This document shows, piece by piece, positions 44,961-55,670 of a stretch of DNA of 64,000 nt. The notes beneath the pieces are model-generated. The model saw nothing but the letters and a program-made list of their open reading frames with translations, did not search any database and was not told the origin of the DNA. Source of the stretch: Haemonchus contortus (lineage: Eukaryota; Nematoda; Chromadorea; Rhabditida; Trichostrongylidae); contig LS997567.1 of the NCBI GenBank assembly GCA_000469685.2, forward strand, positions 18,559,899 through 18,623,898, given 5' to 3'. Each line of letters begins with the position of its first letter. Position 1 is the stretch's first letter. The position numbers and the translations under genes were made by a program.

Positions 44961-46504
44961 GCACAAGCACCACGCCTGGACTACGCATTGAAAGGCCTGT
45001 CAGTGCACATGCAATGCATGCGATTCGACAATGTGTACAGATTGGTTCAGCTAGCGCAGGTCTAGCTGCAAGACAACGGAGCGAGAGAAACTTGTGCAAA
45101 TGGCAAAGAAAGCCGATGAAACCTCAGACGAAGCGCTGGCAGTTGCTTTTTTGTACTACAGAGGTAACTGTTGCATTTTCAACTCAGCGAAGAGAAACTC
45201 GAGCCCTCTAATTTCCACCATGTACACATTTGATCATGCAAAAGATTGAGCGCAGTATTCCAGAACGCTACGAGCCTTATTCACGGCAAGAACTGGGAAA
45301 GTCCGTGGAAAAAATCAAGGCGCTCACAATTACTTTTCGTTCTGAAGAACCAGGAAAATACTCTCAAATGCTTGCCGGAGAGCGTCAAAGGTGTCTTATA
45401 GCGACTTCCCCGGATGACAAGAGCAATGCGTTGATGATCACCGGAAAAAGTTTTTCGGACAAAGAAATCAGTTTACACATGTTACGACCATGGCTAGACA
45501 GCTTGTGATCGATGTACGTAAATCTCGCCGTTGTAATGGCACCACGAGAGCACAATTCCGAGTCAAATATCCGCATGTGGGATCATACAGCCTCAAACGT
45601 CTCAGTCGTTCTCAGCACCATAACCTCGTTCAAGGATGTAGAGTTGTTTGGGAAAGACGCTCCACCAGAGGAATGGGATAATTCCATACGATGCCTCGGG
45701 AGTGACCCCTACGATAATAATGATATAGTCGGACGTTTCAAGACCGTCAGTCGCAAAAGAAACGCCAACTGCTCGGAAGCTGGTCGTACTGCCAGATTTA
45801 TGCCCAAACGGTACCGTGATCGATGTGAGACATGTGAGTCCTCGAAGTAAATACGAGTGAAGAGACCACTGTTCCTCAACCCGGAGGATGTCAGGAGGGA
45901 GTCAATGAACCAATGTTTCATCTAAGATTATCGATGATCTATTGCAGAGTTCGCGCGGGAAGAGAGTGCCGCGCGGAACCAACGCTGCAATAGAGTCAGT
46001 CGCCGTTTCTTACTGCCGTAGGGAAGCCCGCCGCTGTTCCCGTAGGAGCCCAAAAAGGACTGCCAGAAGATTCGCCCTGGCGAGACACCCCCTAGACCTA
46101 ACCTCATCGCCTCGCCTTACTCGCACTTAGCTTCGACTGCTGTCGATCATTTGCTATATCGGGATATCAGTCATTATTTACGTTGTTCCCATTTGAGCCT
46201 CGCCATATCCATCCATTTTTCGTTACCATTCTCTTCCGGTTGCGATTTGTTTCGGTCGCCCTAATTTCTTTTACGTTGTAGGTTGCAACGCATAAAATAA
46301 CTGCATTCGAAAGCTTGGTTGTGATCGTTCGAATCGGTGTATACCACGAGAAGTATTTAGTCGTACGTTATAAATCGATTGGAACAGGGATGGTGGAGTA
46401 CGGCCTGCCTGAAGGGAGCAACGATTCGCTCTACTGGTGATAGAAAATTTATCAAAGTTTGTTGGTGTATATACGATTCCAGATAAGACGGGAAAAAACA
46501 GTAT
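44961..46504. other. No recognised gene; possible 3' part of the gypsy element
   Basis: Plus frames 45230-45508 and 45512-45850 are moderately long but match nothing I know. They could be a decayed third ORF or the 3' region of the gypsy element, or unrelated. An Arg/Ser-rich frame at 45942-46130 has no support. Confidence 0.3.
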
Positions 46505-49500
46505 TCACGCTGTTTGAACAATGAATTTGTGAGGGGTGAAGATGGCCCAAGCACACTCATCTGAAGCAATGTCGCGAGTTTATTACCTATATTCTGTCAA
46601 GTGTGCGGAATAACAGAAATTGACGGGGAGGGCTATTGACGCTTTTAAAAGAATGCTCAGGAAGAAGACTAACATACCAGCCGATTAAAATCTCAAGCTA
46701 CCACGAATGGAGTGCGCGCGGAAATCCTCAAGACTATGTTAGCCACCAGGTGGCCCATATCGCATAATAAAACCGATTTCAGTTATTTCTGATTCACTTA
46801 GGATGCTGTAAAATGTAACGGAAGAGATAACACCTAACTAGAGAGTAAGGCAAAAGAGTTAAGCGTTAAAATCAACTGCATTTCTTATAGGGCGCTGAAC
46901 GCGACGGTGACAGCATGCAACTAGCTTTCCTTTCTCTGACAAACTCCAGATTAGACAGTGCTTCCCGGAATTGCTTTATATCCACTCCGAAAAAGATTGA
47001 AAAGGAGTTTCCTCATCAATCCATCTCAAAAGTGAATGTTGAGATCATTCACGTTGAAGTATTATACTGAAATGGTGAGTGCAAAACACTCCGACTCCGA
47101 CTGAGTCCGACTTTGACAATGGAAGAAGGAAAGCCCGGTGTTAGCCGGGCGGTATCACTGGTATACAGGGGCGCCAAAATTACTTGCTCAAAGTTGCAGA
47201 GTTTGACCTACTGATTTAATGCAGCGGTGATCTATCGATCAGCCGCGAACATTTTAGGCACTCCTCCCTGTTAGGCACTCCTTCCTTTATCAAGAACACA
47301 GGCTTCGATCCTCAACTCCTACTCCTTTCAAAATGGTTGGTTCTCATCCCCTCAGACCCGCGATAATTCAGTTCCACCAGACGGCTCGCTGTTTGAAAAC
47401 CATCGCAAAAACTCTGTGGCTGCTTTCGTAGTTGATTGACCGGGGGCGGCGCTCGCCCCTGCTTTACAACTGAATCTTGGTCGATACCGCTGGTCGAGTA
47501 TTCCCCCGGTCGCTCGCACGCTCGCGGGCCAAATCGCGGACTATGAACGCAGCCCATCAATCAGCAGAAGTGTGGACGTCACCATTAAACGATTCAAGGG
47601 GCTCTGTACTACAGAATACCGCCCATGAAGGAGAAGAAAAACAACTGCAGCTTCCACGAGAAGGGTTAAAGCTGTACGGGATACGGTGGGGCGCAACCCG
47701 AAAAGGTCGATGATGAAGATTGCCAAGAAGCTGGGAAAAGTCATAGTTCCGCTCGCCGTATAGTTAAAGAGAAGCTGGAATTGACGCCTTATCGATGCCG
47801 AAAGGTGCACCTTCTCACTGCATCCACGAAGAAAAACTGGATCTAAGAGTGCAAGGTGCTCCTCCAACGGTACGCGTCGGCGCGCCACCGAGACACTGTC
47901 TTCTCCGACGTGAAGCTGTTTACGATGGAGTCGACCTTCAACCGTCAGAACGATCGGGTGCTCTGCTCGACAGCTGAAATGCTAACGAGACGGACGCCCT
48001 AGACGTGCAGAGGAGATCATGGTGTGGGCAGCGATCACTTATGAAGCGAGGATCCCGCTGATTTTTACCGACAAAAAAATCGATGTTAAACTCAATACGG
48101 AAGTCCATTCGGAGGGCGTGCCAAAAACAACTTACTTCTGTGGATAAAATATCACTTCGGCTCTAGACCGTGTTCCAACAAGATTCAACACCGGCTCATA
48201 GAGCGAGAGTGACCCAGCAGTGGTGTCGAGACATCCTTCTGAATCCAATGGACTATTCCGCATGGTCGCTATTGGAGAGCAAGGCCTGCTGTAAGCAACT
48301 CCACTCAAATGCTTCGCCGGAAGGACCTGTTCAGAGCATGGGAAGAAATATCTTGGGAGTTCCTTCGCGCCACAGTGAACGACTTCCCCTTACGTCTGAG
48401 GCCTGCGTCCGAGCTCGTGGAGGGATTTTCGAAATTTGAATTTGCTGTGTGTAATGACTTAATATAAATAAAGTGTTGTAGAAAAATTAGTCCACAACCC
48501 ATCGTTCAACCAATTTTACAGCGGTGGATATTTGAGCAAGTAATTTTGGCGCACACTGTATATATTAGGTCATCTCATTCAAAAGTTCGCAGACATCCAG
48601 AGGGATGGCGGGATTATGAAGGAGGCTGTCACCATCCACAGTGTTTTATCAGAAGCGAGGACCGTTAGCTACGACACTGCCCGATTTCGACATCATGACT
48701 GCAGCAGAAAATATTGACAATTTGAAAAGAAGTGTTACCGAACAGGATCAACGCGAAATTATCAAATGGGGCGCTGTACAAGGAGAATCCGAAGCTCAAA
48801 TTCATCGTGAACTCAATCAACAAATGGATGGGACGGAGTTCCTCAAGCGTAATGTGCAGAAATGGGTGCGAATGTTCAAAGAAGGAAGAACGGAGACAAG
48901 TGAAGGCCGAGGTGGTGCTCACTATGTTCACTCCGCACACGAAGAACGAGTAGCTGAAATCAAGCGTCGAATGGCTGAGCGCAGAGACTGCACCATTGTC
49001 GAACTTGCCCGCGAGACCGGCATTCCTGCTACTACCGTTGGTCGAGTTGTGTCCAAAGAATTGAAGATGGTCAAGAAGATGTGTGTATGGGTACCTCATT
49101 CACTTACAGAAGCACAGGTCCAAAACCGAATTGATGCCTGTAGAAACAATCCTCTCCGCCACCGACGTCACCCACGACTCCTGAAACGAACGTTGGCTAT
49201 AGATGAAACATGGGTGGGTTTGTACACTGAGCCCGAAAGTCAGAAGCGCCGGGTTTGGATGGACGCCGATGAGGAACCGCACGAATTGGTTCACAAAAAG
49301 TCACGTGGTTCCAAGTGGATGCTCATCATGGCAATGGATTTCTGAGGCGTGGCGTTCTGGCGACTCTGTCCTGAAAAAATGACCGTCACTTCTGAAGTGT
49401 ATTGCCAGTTTCTCGACGATAATACCGACAATTGGATGGCAGCACACAACTTTAAGAGGGCAATTATCGCTCATGACAATGCCAAGCCCCACCCATCTCG

Positions 49501-52500
49501 AATTGCGCAGCAGTTTTTCGAAGAAAAGAATATTGAAACCTAGATCCAACCGCCGTATTCCTCGAGCTCCAGCAGTGCGACTTCAACTGGTTCGGTCAAA
49601 TGAAGATACGTCGCAGTGGCAAACGCTTTGACAACTGGTCGATCGCCGAAATGGACGTCAACAGCATTTTATCTGCACATGGTGAAGGAAAGAAGCTACT
49701 TGGTGTTCAGGTGCTACCTGTACGCTGGGAGAGGGTCGTCAACAATGATGGAGGCTACCCGGCAGAACACTAGAATATTAGCTTTTTATCTTGTTTTCTG
49801 TTCATTTTATTCGAATAAAAGCTTGCGAGCTTTTGAATGAGATGGTCCAATATACAGGGTGGTGAAAGGTAAAGGACGCCACATTTGTAAGCGTAGCTTC
49901 GAAGATATAGAAATGGTAGACAAATCTACCACATTGCGGATTAGACTAGAGCTGCATTATCACTTAGGATAGGAGACTTTCGAAGTTTGGTTTTTTTGCC
50001 TTTACACAGGCACCTAGACGTTCGATAACTGAACCAATGGTGCGCCGCAGGTAGTCTACGTCGATATCGTTTTACGCCTTCTGAATCATCAAAACCTGAG
50101 CGTCCAACAAGCAGTAGGAGCGTCCTGTGAACTTGCCCTTCAAAAGCCCCCACAGTGAAGTCAATTGAACTAAGGCCCGGCGAAGAGGGGGTCAGATGTC
50201 CTTATCCAGTACCCGGAGAAGTGCGCAGCAGATATGGCTCCAGCCGATTTCGAGGCATACGAAGGGGCCCAATCTTGTTGATGGAGAACGATCGGTCACC
50301 GAAGTGCTCACTGACCCAGATCAACAGGGTGCCCATTAAAAGTACCTTAGGACAACTTCAGAGCCGAATTTCTGATTTCTGTCGATGAAGACTGACATCG
50401 TTTTGGATTCCGATGTCATCCCAGCTCAAATAATCACACTTCTGGGAGATGGTCAGCTATGCACGCGACAAAGTTTGGGTTTAACTTTGCCAGCTTTTGA
50501 CAACAACTGCCTCTGGTTTCGACGGTTTGAAAAGGTTATGCTCTGAAAATTTACTCATTACTCCAGATCACGCCAGAGATGCGACGCGCCCTGAGCTCTC
50601 AAAAAAATTTTGTTTTTATCAGCTGACTTTGGTTGGACTGTCTGTACGAACTGAATTCTCCTCGACATAGCCGATAATCGTTCGTCTTGAGGTTGCATTT
50701 CACAATTTCCTAGACGGTTTGACGGCTGATGTTGAGATCAGAAGCAATCCGACCCATGCTGACGTCCTTTTTTAGCATCCCTAAGGCTTTTCCTCGAGGG
50801 CTGAGAATAGCAGAGACATTTCGAACGGTTAAAAAAGGAACGCCGAGTCGTTTCGCGATGTCACAATTCTTGAAAAGTTCTCTGAGCAACTTCTCGATGA
50901 TGGATGTATGCGCAGAAACTTCCATAGCGATGGTTCGGACGGGCGGTCAATCCTGGCGAAGTGCCGACAAACGCCAAACCGAGCGTCATATACATTTCAG
51001 CTATCCTATATATCCATATATATACACATATAGATATACATACATATATAATGCGATAACTTTGCGTGTCTGTTTGTATGTTGGTGTGCGCGTCCGTCCG
51101 CGATAGATCACGCAGGCACGATGAAGAGAATGAAATGTCACGTTGTCGCGATGAGGAAGCAGTAATGAAATAGGAAGTCTACCGATATTGTTAGAGGATT
51201 GATACAAACAGCGTAGCCCAACTGGTAAATATATAAAGCGCTAATCTTGTGTGCCTGTTTGTATGTCCTTTTGTGTGTCAGTTCACAAAAGGTAACGTAG
51301 GCGCGATGGGGATTATAAAAGGTCAGTGGGTACGGTGAGGTATTATAGAACAAGAAGTTTATTGATACTGTTTATATTGATCTCCAAATCGATACGGATC
51401 ACATTGTGACGTCACTGACTGGGAAACATAACTTTCCTCCCCTTTGTTTCGGGACGAATCTTACCTGGTTCTTTTCACTCGCAGAGCGATCACACCTTCA
51501 TCAAAAAGAGCTAGGATGGTAGAACCTCTAAACCGGCATCAGTTTGCATCAGGTAACAAACTCTCAACTGAGTGTCTCCCATAACTTCTCAGGTTCGCAA
51601 TTTTCTATAAGTAAACTCAAGCGAAATTTTGAATGTTAATGTTAGTGATGGCCAGAACCCTAGCAGTCAAAAAAACCGTCAACTCTTAAATGTTGCACTC
51701 TAGTTCCTGACTTGCAGGAATAAAACCTAAGCGGAATTTTGAATGAAGCAGTATTGTGTACAGGGATCATAAAAAACGCTTTCATACGCTTTTTAGTGAG
51801 GTCGTAGATAAGCGGCTATGGGCGTGAAATGCACACGTTACTATGCGCAGCCCAACTAGTAGTATATAAAACGTCAAAATTCACCACAGCAGCTAGGATC
51901 CTATTCCCAAAATATACCTCTTTCGGCTGCTCGAGGGAAAAGAGACTTGATTCCGCTGTCCAGTGCTTCTACGAGATGCAGAGGAACCCTATGAAAGTAA
52001 GACGTATGAAATCCATCATCGCCGCGCGAATGACGCCTACACAAGGAGCCCACTACAGCTGCAGGTATAATACACTCTCGAGGTACAAATACGAGGGGGA
52101 AACTTGTAAATATCTGGTAAACTAAATACAACGAATGAATGTAAATTACTCCGAACAGCTAAATTTTGCGAAACACGTAAGTCACCCGAAAAAGCTCACC
52201 ATTTTTGCTCTTCATTTGCTGGAAAAAATCCAACGTGAGGGCGTGATTGATCATAGCATGAATGAATGTGTACAACGACAGACGTAGCGGATCACGAAGC
52301 ATTGTGATGTGGTCTTCGAAATCAATTGTACTCTCATCTAAACTAGTCTAGGCGATTAACACGGAAAAAAATACGACATCATTGCCTAGTGGAGCACTGA
52401 TTTTGTCCCAGAAGAAGGATGCATTTGTAGTGTGGAAGCGGTTGTAAAGGTTTTGTACGAGTGTTTATTAGAGGTGTTCAATACCTATTGAAGCTTTTGT

Positions 52501-52988
52501 GGGAAAGTGTCTCTTAACTCGAAAAGAGCAGGAAAACGCGTCACGTACCACCCATCACTCTGATCACATCTGTAACATCGTGGGATGAGCGCCAGGTCAG
52601 ATGTAAACACACTCAACCCTCCATTTTTGTGATGCCAAGCTATGATGCGATATTCAAAAAACATAGACCAATTTCGCAAGGTTGATATTTTCGATTTGAA
52701 GATAATGTCACAATGCAATGGAACGCAGTCTTGTTTAACTCCCTTTACCAGTGGGGAAAACACCTGAGGAGAAAAATCGACATCTTATTCTCACTCCGTG
52801 TAGTTCAAAACACTTCTAAAACACTAAATAAATATGTATTTAAAGAAACCCAAGGCCAATTGTGAACTGAAACCGCTCGCTGCATAGGGAGCGCTGTCGG
52901 GTTATGTTTCATAATTTGGCAACTTACCGTAGTTACGCGGGAACACCGGAAAAAATGCAATTTGAAACAGAGCCATGATTTCCTAGCT
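46505..52988 (-). CDS. Candidate spliced gene of unknown function with a transposon-filled last intron
   Basis: Exon A 52988-52928 (acceptor TACTGTTTAG, donor gtaagt), exon B 52763 to about 52549 (acceptor TTTTCTCCTCAG, donor gtacgt), exon C about 52461-52200 (donor gtgagc), exon D 52121-51918 (acceptor TTGTATTTAG, donor gtatat), exon E 46560-46505 (acceptor ACATTGCTTCAG, stop TGA). Phases match for A-B, C-D and D-E. Exon B carries DCVPLHCDIIFKSK and ALIPRCYRCDQSDG; C carries NRFHTTNASFFWDKISAPLG and LDFFQQMKSKN; D carries FVPRECIIPAAVVGSLCRRH. No transposon domain is present and codon use is gene-like. Problems: the B-C junction cannot be joined in phase, and C has an in-frame TAG at 52348-52350, so it may be a decayed gene or contain sequence errors. 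Family not recognised. Confidence 0.5.
46561..47145. other. No recognised feature; would be intronic
   Basis: Lies between candidate exon E and the Helitron end at 47161. No repeat termini or coding recognised. Confidence 0.35.
47131..47161 (+). mobile_element. Helitron 3' end
   Basis: Hairpin GCCCGGT-GTTA-GCCGGGC, 11 bases, then CTGG at 47158-47161 followed by T, nearly identical to the 3' end at 17231-17259. I found no matching 5' end upstream, so the element's extent is unknown. Confidence 0.7.
47166..48558 (+). mobile_element. Tc1-like DNA transposon, 1393 bp, transposase broken
   Basis: TA at 47164-47165 and 48559-48560; termini CAGGGGCGCCAAAATTACTT and, in reverse, CAGTGTGCGCCAAAATTACTT. 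Transposase remnants in several frames: RSMMKIAKKLG and ARRIVKEKLELTPYRCRKVH (helix-turn-helix and linker), YASARHRDTVFSDVKLFTME (first catalytic D; the usual following E is V), FQQDSTPAHRARV (second D), DYSAWSLLESKAC (third). A stop or frameshift separates nearly every block. Confidence 0.88.
48565..49850 (+). mobile_element. Mariner element, 1286 bp, almost intact
   Basis: TA at 48563-48564 and 49851-49852; ends TTAGGTCATCTCATTCAAAA and, in reverse, TTGGACCATCTCATTCAAAA. Size and coding position are those of an autonomous mariner. It lies four bases from the preceding Tc1-like element's target duplication. Confidence 0.92.
48695..49640 (+). pseudogene. Mariner transposase with two nonsense codons and a frameshift
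   Basis: From ATG 48695: helix-turn-helix (REIIKWGAVQGESEAQIHRE), second HTH (TIVELARETGIPATTVGRVV), WVPHSLTEAQ linker, first catalytic D in AIDETWVGLY, then an in-frame TGA at 49343 replacing the usual glutamate codon region. The frame continues with AFWRLCPEKMTV, the second D in IIAHDNAKPH, an in-frame TAG at 49541, and a frameshift before CDFNWFG, the third-D region. Because the rest is complete, loss of function looks recent. Confidence 0.88.
49853..51003 (-). pseudogene. Tc1-like transposon relic
   Basis: Left end next to the mariner TA: CAGGGTGGTGAAAGGTAAAG. Minus-strand transposase pieces: DIAKRLGVPFLTVRN (HTH), IASDLNISRQTV, IVKCNLKTNDYRL (linker), HQQDWAPSYASKS (second D region), and DVDYLRRTIGSVIERLGACV (C-terminus, about 50060-50000). 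Stops and frameshifts are many. The right terminus is absent, replaced by the Helitron at 51004. Confidence 0.75.
51004..51225 (+). mobile_element. Small Helitron, 222 bp
   Basis: After A 51003 it begins TCCTATATAT and reaches TATATAATGCGATAACTTTG and GTGTCTGTTTGTATG, the family head. It ends CCCAACTGG at 51225 before T 51226. The usual GC hairpin near the 3' end is missing, so it is a reduced or chimeric copy. Confidence 0.65.
51227..51859 (+). mobile_element. Probable second Helitron, abutting the first
   Basis: Directly after the first copy's CTGG-T comes AAATATATAAAGCGCTAATC and GTGTGCCTGTTTGTATGTCC, a good family head but without the TC start. It ends CCCAACTAG at 51859 before T 51860. 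A head-to-tail pair is a known Helitron insertion outcome. No helicase. Confidence 0.5.
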
Positions 52989-53084
52989 CTAAACAGTAAG
53001 TGTTTATGATTCACTAGTCAGCCCTTACTCCAGCTTTTTGTCTTAATAAGTATAAACCCGAATTCTGATTGATGGGTAATGGAT

Positions 53085-53900
53085 CAGTCGTATCAGGGTC
53101 AGTCAAGAAGTACTTGCCGTTCGGCACTTTGCTTTCCGGTGCTGTGCTTTTTTTTTTGAAGGTCAAAAATAGGAGATACTGTGCTATAATTCGGGGGCGA
53201 AAGTTTGAGAGGTGACAACGACTTTGAATGGTTTCAGCTAGTCTTCAGAACATGGTCGATTACAATTCTCGACTATATCACTTAAAAGACTTCAAACTTT
53301 CCAGACAGGTTCCGGAAACGGCTCCGGATATTTAGTTGCTCTTGAGGAGAGTATTTCGACAGAAATCATAATGCGAAACTTGCACAGCGAGATTGGATAC
53401 CGGGATTCAAATTCGATGACGCACAATCTTCGAGGCATGACCGCGCAGTAGACTATTTTCTTAAAAAAACCTATGAAGCTAATCCTATACTCTCATCTAC
53501 AGAAGTAGCAATAGAGATCGAAGTCTCCAAGGATGTAGCACTGTATAGCCAGCATGCCATCAAGAAGATCAAAAGTTCTGTCAATGCGTTCTCCACGTGA
53601 CATCAGCTTGACACATAACAGCATGAAGGTATGCGTGCTTCCTCTACATAGCACAAAGACGCTTCTTTCTAGTTCTTATAACATGATGAGCCGTTCATTG
53701 GATACATCCAACAAAGATTTACCGACCTGTGAAAAGTATGATTAATTTTATCCAAAACAGAAACTGTACGTACGATGTGAGGCAATAACGTCAGAATCCT
53801 ACGGCAAAGGACTGGACACAAAATCGATTTGGTATGACGAAAGCAATGGTGATGCGGCCCCATTCTACGCGCAATAGATGTCAAATTGGGGATGCTTTCT
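53085..53900 (+). pseudogene. Possible mariner relic
   Basis: A terminus-like TCAGGGTCAGTCAAGAAGTA follows near 53094. Around 53480-53740 a frame-broken peptide has LSSTEVAIEIEVSKD and blocks like HKDASF and HDEPFIGY that recall the linker and first catalytic region of mariner transposases. Weak evidence; no right terminus. Confidence 0.38.
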
Positions 53901-54020
53901 GTTCACCTAGCCTGTCCACTCAATCCACAGGAAAGTCAATCTGGTCATTCGCAAGATGATGGGACGCGCTGTACGCGAGATGCGAATGCGGGCTCAAATT
54001 TGTCTTCAGGATCTGTTCAA

Positions 54021-54342
54021 CCCTTTGACGACAGCGCGCCTTTCTGCGTGTCTGCCGCGCGGGACAGGGGCGTTTTGAAGCGTTCCGCATCCGCGGCTCA
54101 ACGTTGAGCCGCGCTGTCCCACGGGTCACTCTTTTTTCCGCAACAAGCTATTTTCAAATTTCCCAGGGTTATTTCTCATCTTTAAGTTTCAAGCAGCAGC
54201 AATAAAAACAAAAAACTTCAAAAAAAAAATGAGCAACCAAAAAGATTAACCCTTGAAAAGAGTGCGGCTCAACGTTGAGCCGCGCTGTCCCACGCGACCG
54301 AAAAACCGCGGCACACCGTTGAGCCGCGCTGTCGTCAAAGGG
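54021..54342. mobile_element. TTAA-type MITE with 22-bp palindromes, 322 bp
   Basis: TTAA at 54343-54346 on the right and TCAA at 54017-54020 on the left (one change). Ends CCCTTTGACGACAGCGCG match perfectly in inverse for 18 bases. A palindrome CGCGGCTCAACGTTGAGCCG (54092-54113 in full) recurs at 54264-54283. An inner TTAACCCTT at 54246 suggests a shorter nested copy, 54250-54342. No coding. Confidence 0.82.
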
Positions 54343-54720
54343 TTAATGTTACTTTGGATAATATCACGGGAAGATTCTTCTTAATATTAGAATCTTCATC
54401 TTTATTTCGTTCGCGTGTGACCTATTTGAAGAGGCGGCTGATCAATCGCTTATCAGGAGCGGTATTTTTGCAGAAAATCGTCATGCATTCGCTTTTTTTC
54501 TCTTCTAACTAACTGTTACGTAGGTTGCCTTTTATACTTCGGGATTGAAGAACAAAAATAAATATTAATAACTGAAAATTGCTTTACTGTTTCTGAAAAT
54601 ATTCCCTATCAAGATCTATACACTTTTGCATGCGTTTGAGCCAATTGTCGAAGTACTTTTGCCACTCTGATTGAGGTATCTCCAAAACATGCATTTTGAA
54701 CGCATCAATCGCTCCTTGGC

Positions 54721-55670
54721 ATCTTTCATAGTCCACGAGCGACCAGTTGCGCGGCCGGTCGCTAGCGACTGGTCGCTCGACTGATCGCGCCACCGGTCGA
54801 CCGATCGGTCGGGAAGGCCGCGATAGTTATGGGTAGACGTGGACGGTCCCGAGCAGATCGCGCGATCAGTAGAGCAGTTCCAGGTGTCGGATGAGTCGGA
54901 AATGTCGCACAAGGAACTGCTGTCAAAGCTGACCGAGAAATATGCCGACAATTAAGCATGTTTGATGGTGTTGTTCTAATGAGTGCGCTTGCAACGACGA
55001 CGATTGTTGTTACCATGGCGTGTTTCACTTGTCATCGCCCGTTTCCGTCTTTTTTATCGTTTTTCTTCACCTAAGCCCCCCTGAAGCATCCTATTGATCG
55101 TCCGCAAAAACACGTCTCTTTTCTAATGCAAGTGTGTTATGTGTTGCGTACGTACATAACCACAACCATCATCAATCAGTTCCCTGCGTGTGACTATTTT
55201 CGTCTCATATGCTAACACAAATAGTTTTTTTTTTCTTATTTCCATTCCTTTTTCTACCCTCTATTCCTTCCTCCTTTTCTCTCTTGATCGAGATTCAGTT
55301 AGGGTGCATTTGAGTGCCGAGAGCAGGCAAGCAGGCATCTTAATTCATCGGAGAGGCGCGCATGTGTTCTTTGTACCCGGTTACTTTATTCAGAATGCTC
55401 GCTCGAGCTTTATCTGATAAGGAAAAAAATCCCGCTGCTACTCGAATCACTCTGTCTCGGTGTGACTTCTCTGTTTTATAAAAACCTTCTTTTAAGTGTT
55501 TTATTTGTTTTCGTTTTGTGTGATAATAACCGTTATGCGCGTTTAAATAAATAAATAGACCAGTCGAGCGACCAGTCGCTCGCGAGATGGGTCCGCGACC
55601 AGTCGCTAGCGACCGGTCGCGCGACTGCTCGCGCGACTGGTCGTGGACTATGAAAGCAGCCCTTAAGGTG
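54721..55670. mobile_element. MITE with GACCGGTCGC-rich ends and a possible captured gene 3' end
   Basis: It separates two adjoining pieces of mariner coding sequence. Ends mirror each other: CTTTCATAGTCCACGA on the left, TCGTGGACTATGAAAG on the right, preceded by GGC or GGGCTG. Subterminal regions are dense in overlapping palindromes (CGACCAGTCGCTAGCGACCGG and variants). The target duplication is unclear (CTT/TTA), so hAT, Harbinger or other is left open. The centre (54828-55555) is not mirrored and looks like foreign sequence. Confidence 0.65.
54828..54953 (+). CDS. Coding-like fragment captured inside the MITE
   Basis: A 40-codon frame to TAA (54951-54953) reads like a protein C-terminus: VDVDGPEQIARSVEQFQVSD then SHKELLSKLTEKYADN, with G/C-ending codons and an amphipathic charged tail. 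About 600 bases of 3' UTR-like sequence follow, to a TTTAAATAAATAAAT run at 55546-55558. I do not recognise the gene. A chance frame is possible. Confidence 0.35.

Noticed and set aside
47541..47888. 115-codon minus frame
   Set aside because: Antisense of the broken Tc1-like transposase.
48665..49099. 144-codon minus frame
   Set aside because: Antisense of the mariner transposase.
54616..55028. Minus-strand frames of 88-111 codons
   Set aside because: Overlap the palindromic GC-rich MITE end and are antisense to the coding-like captured fragment.
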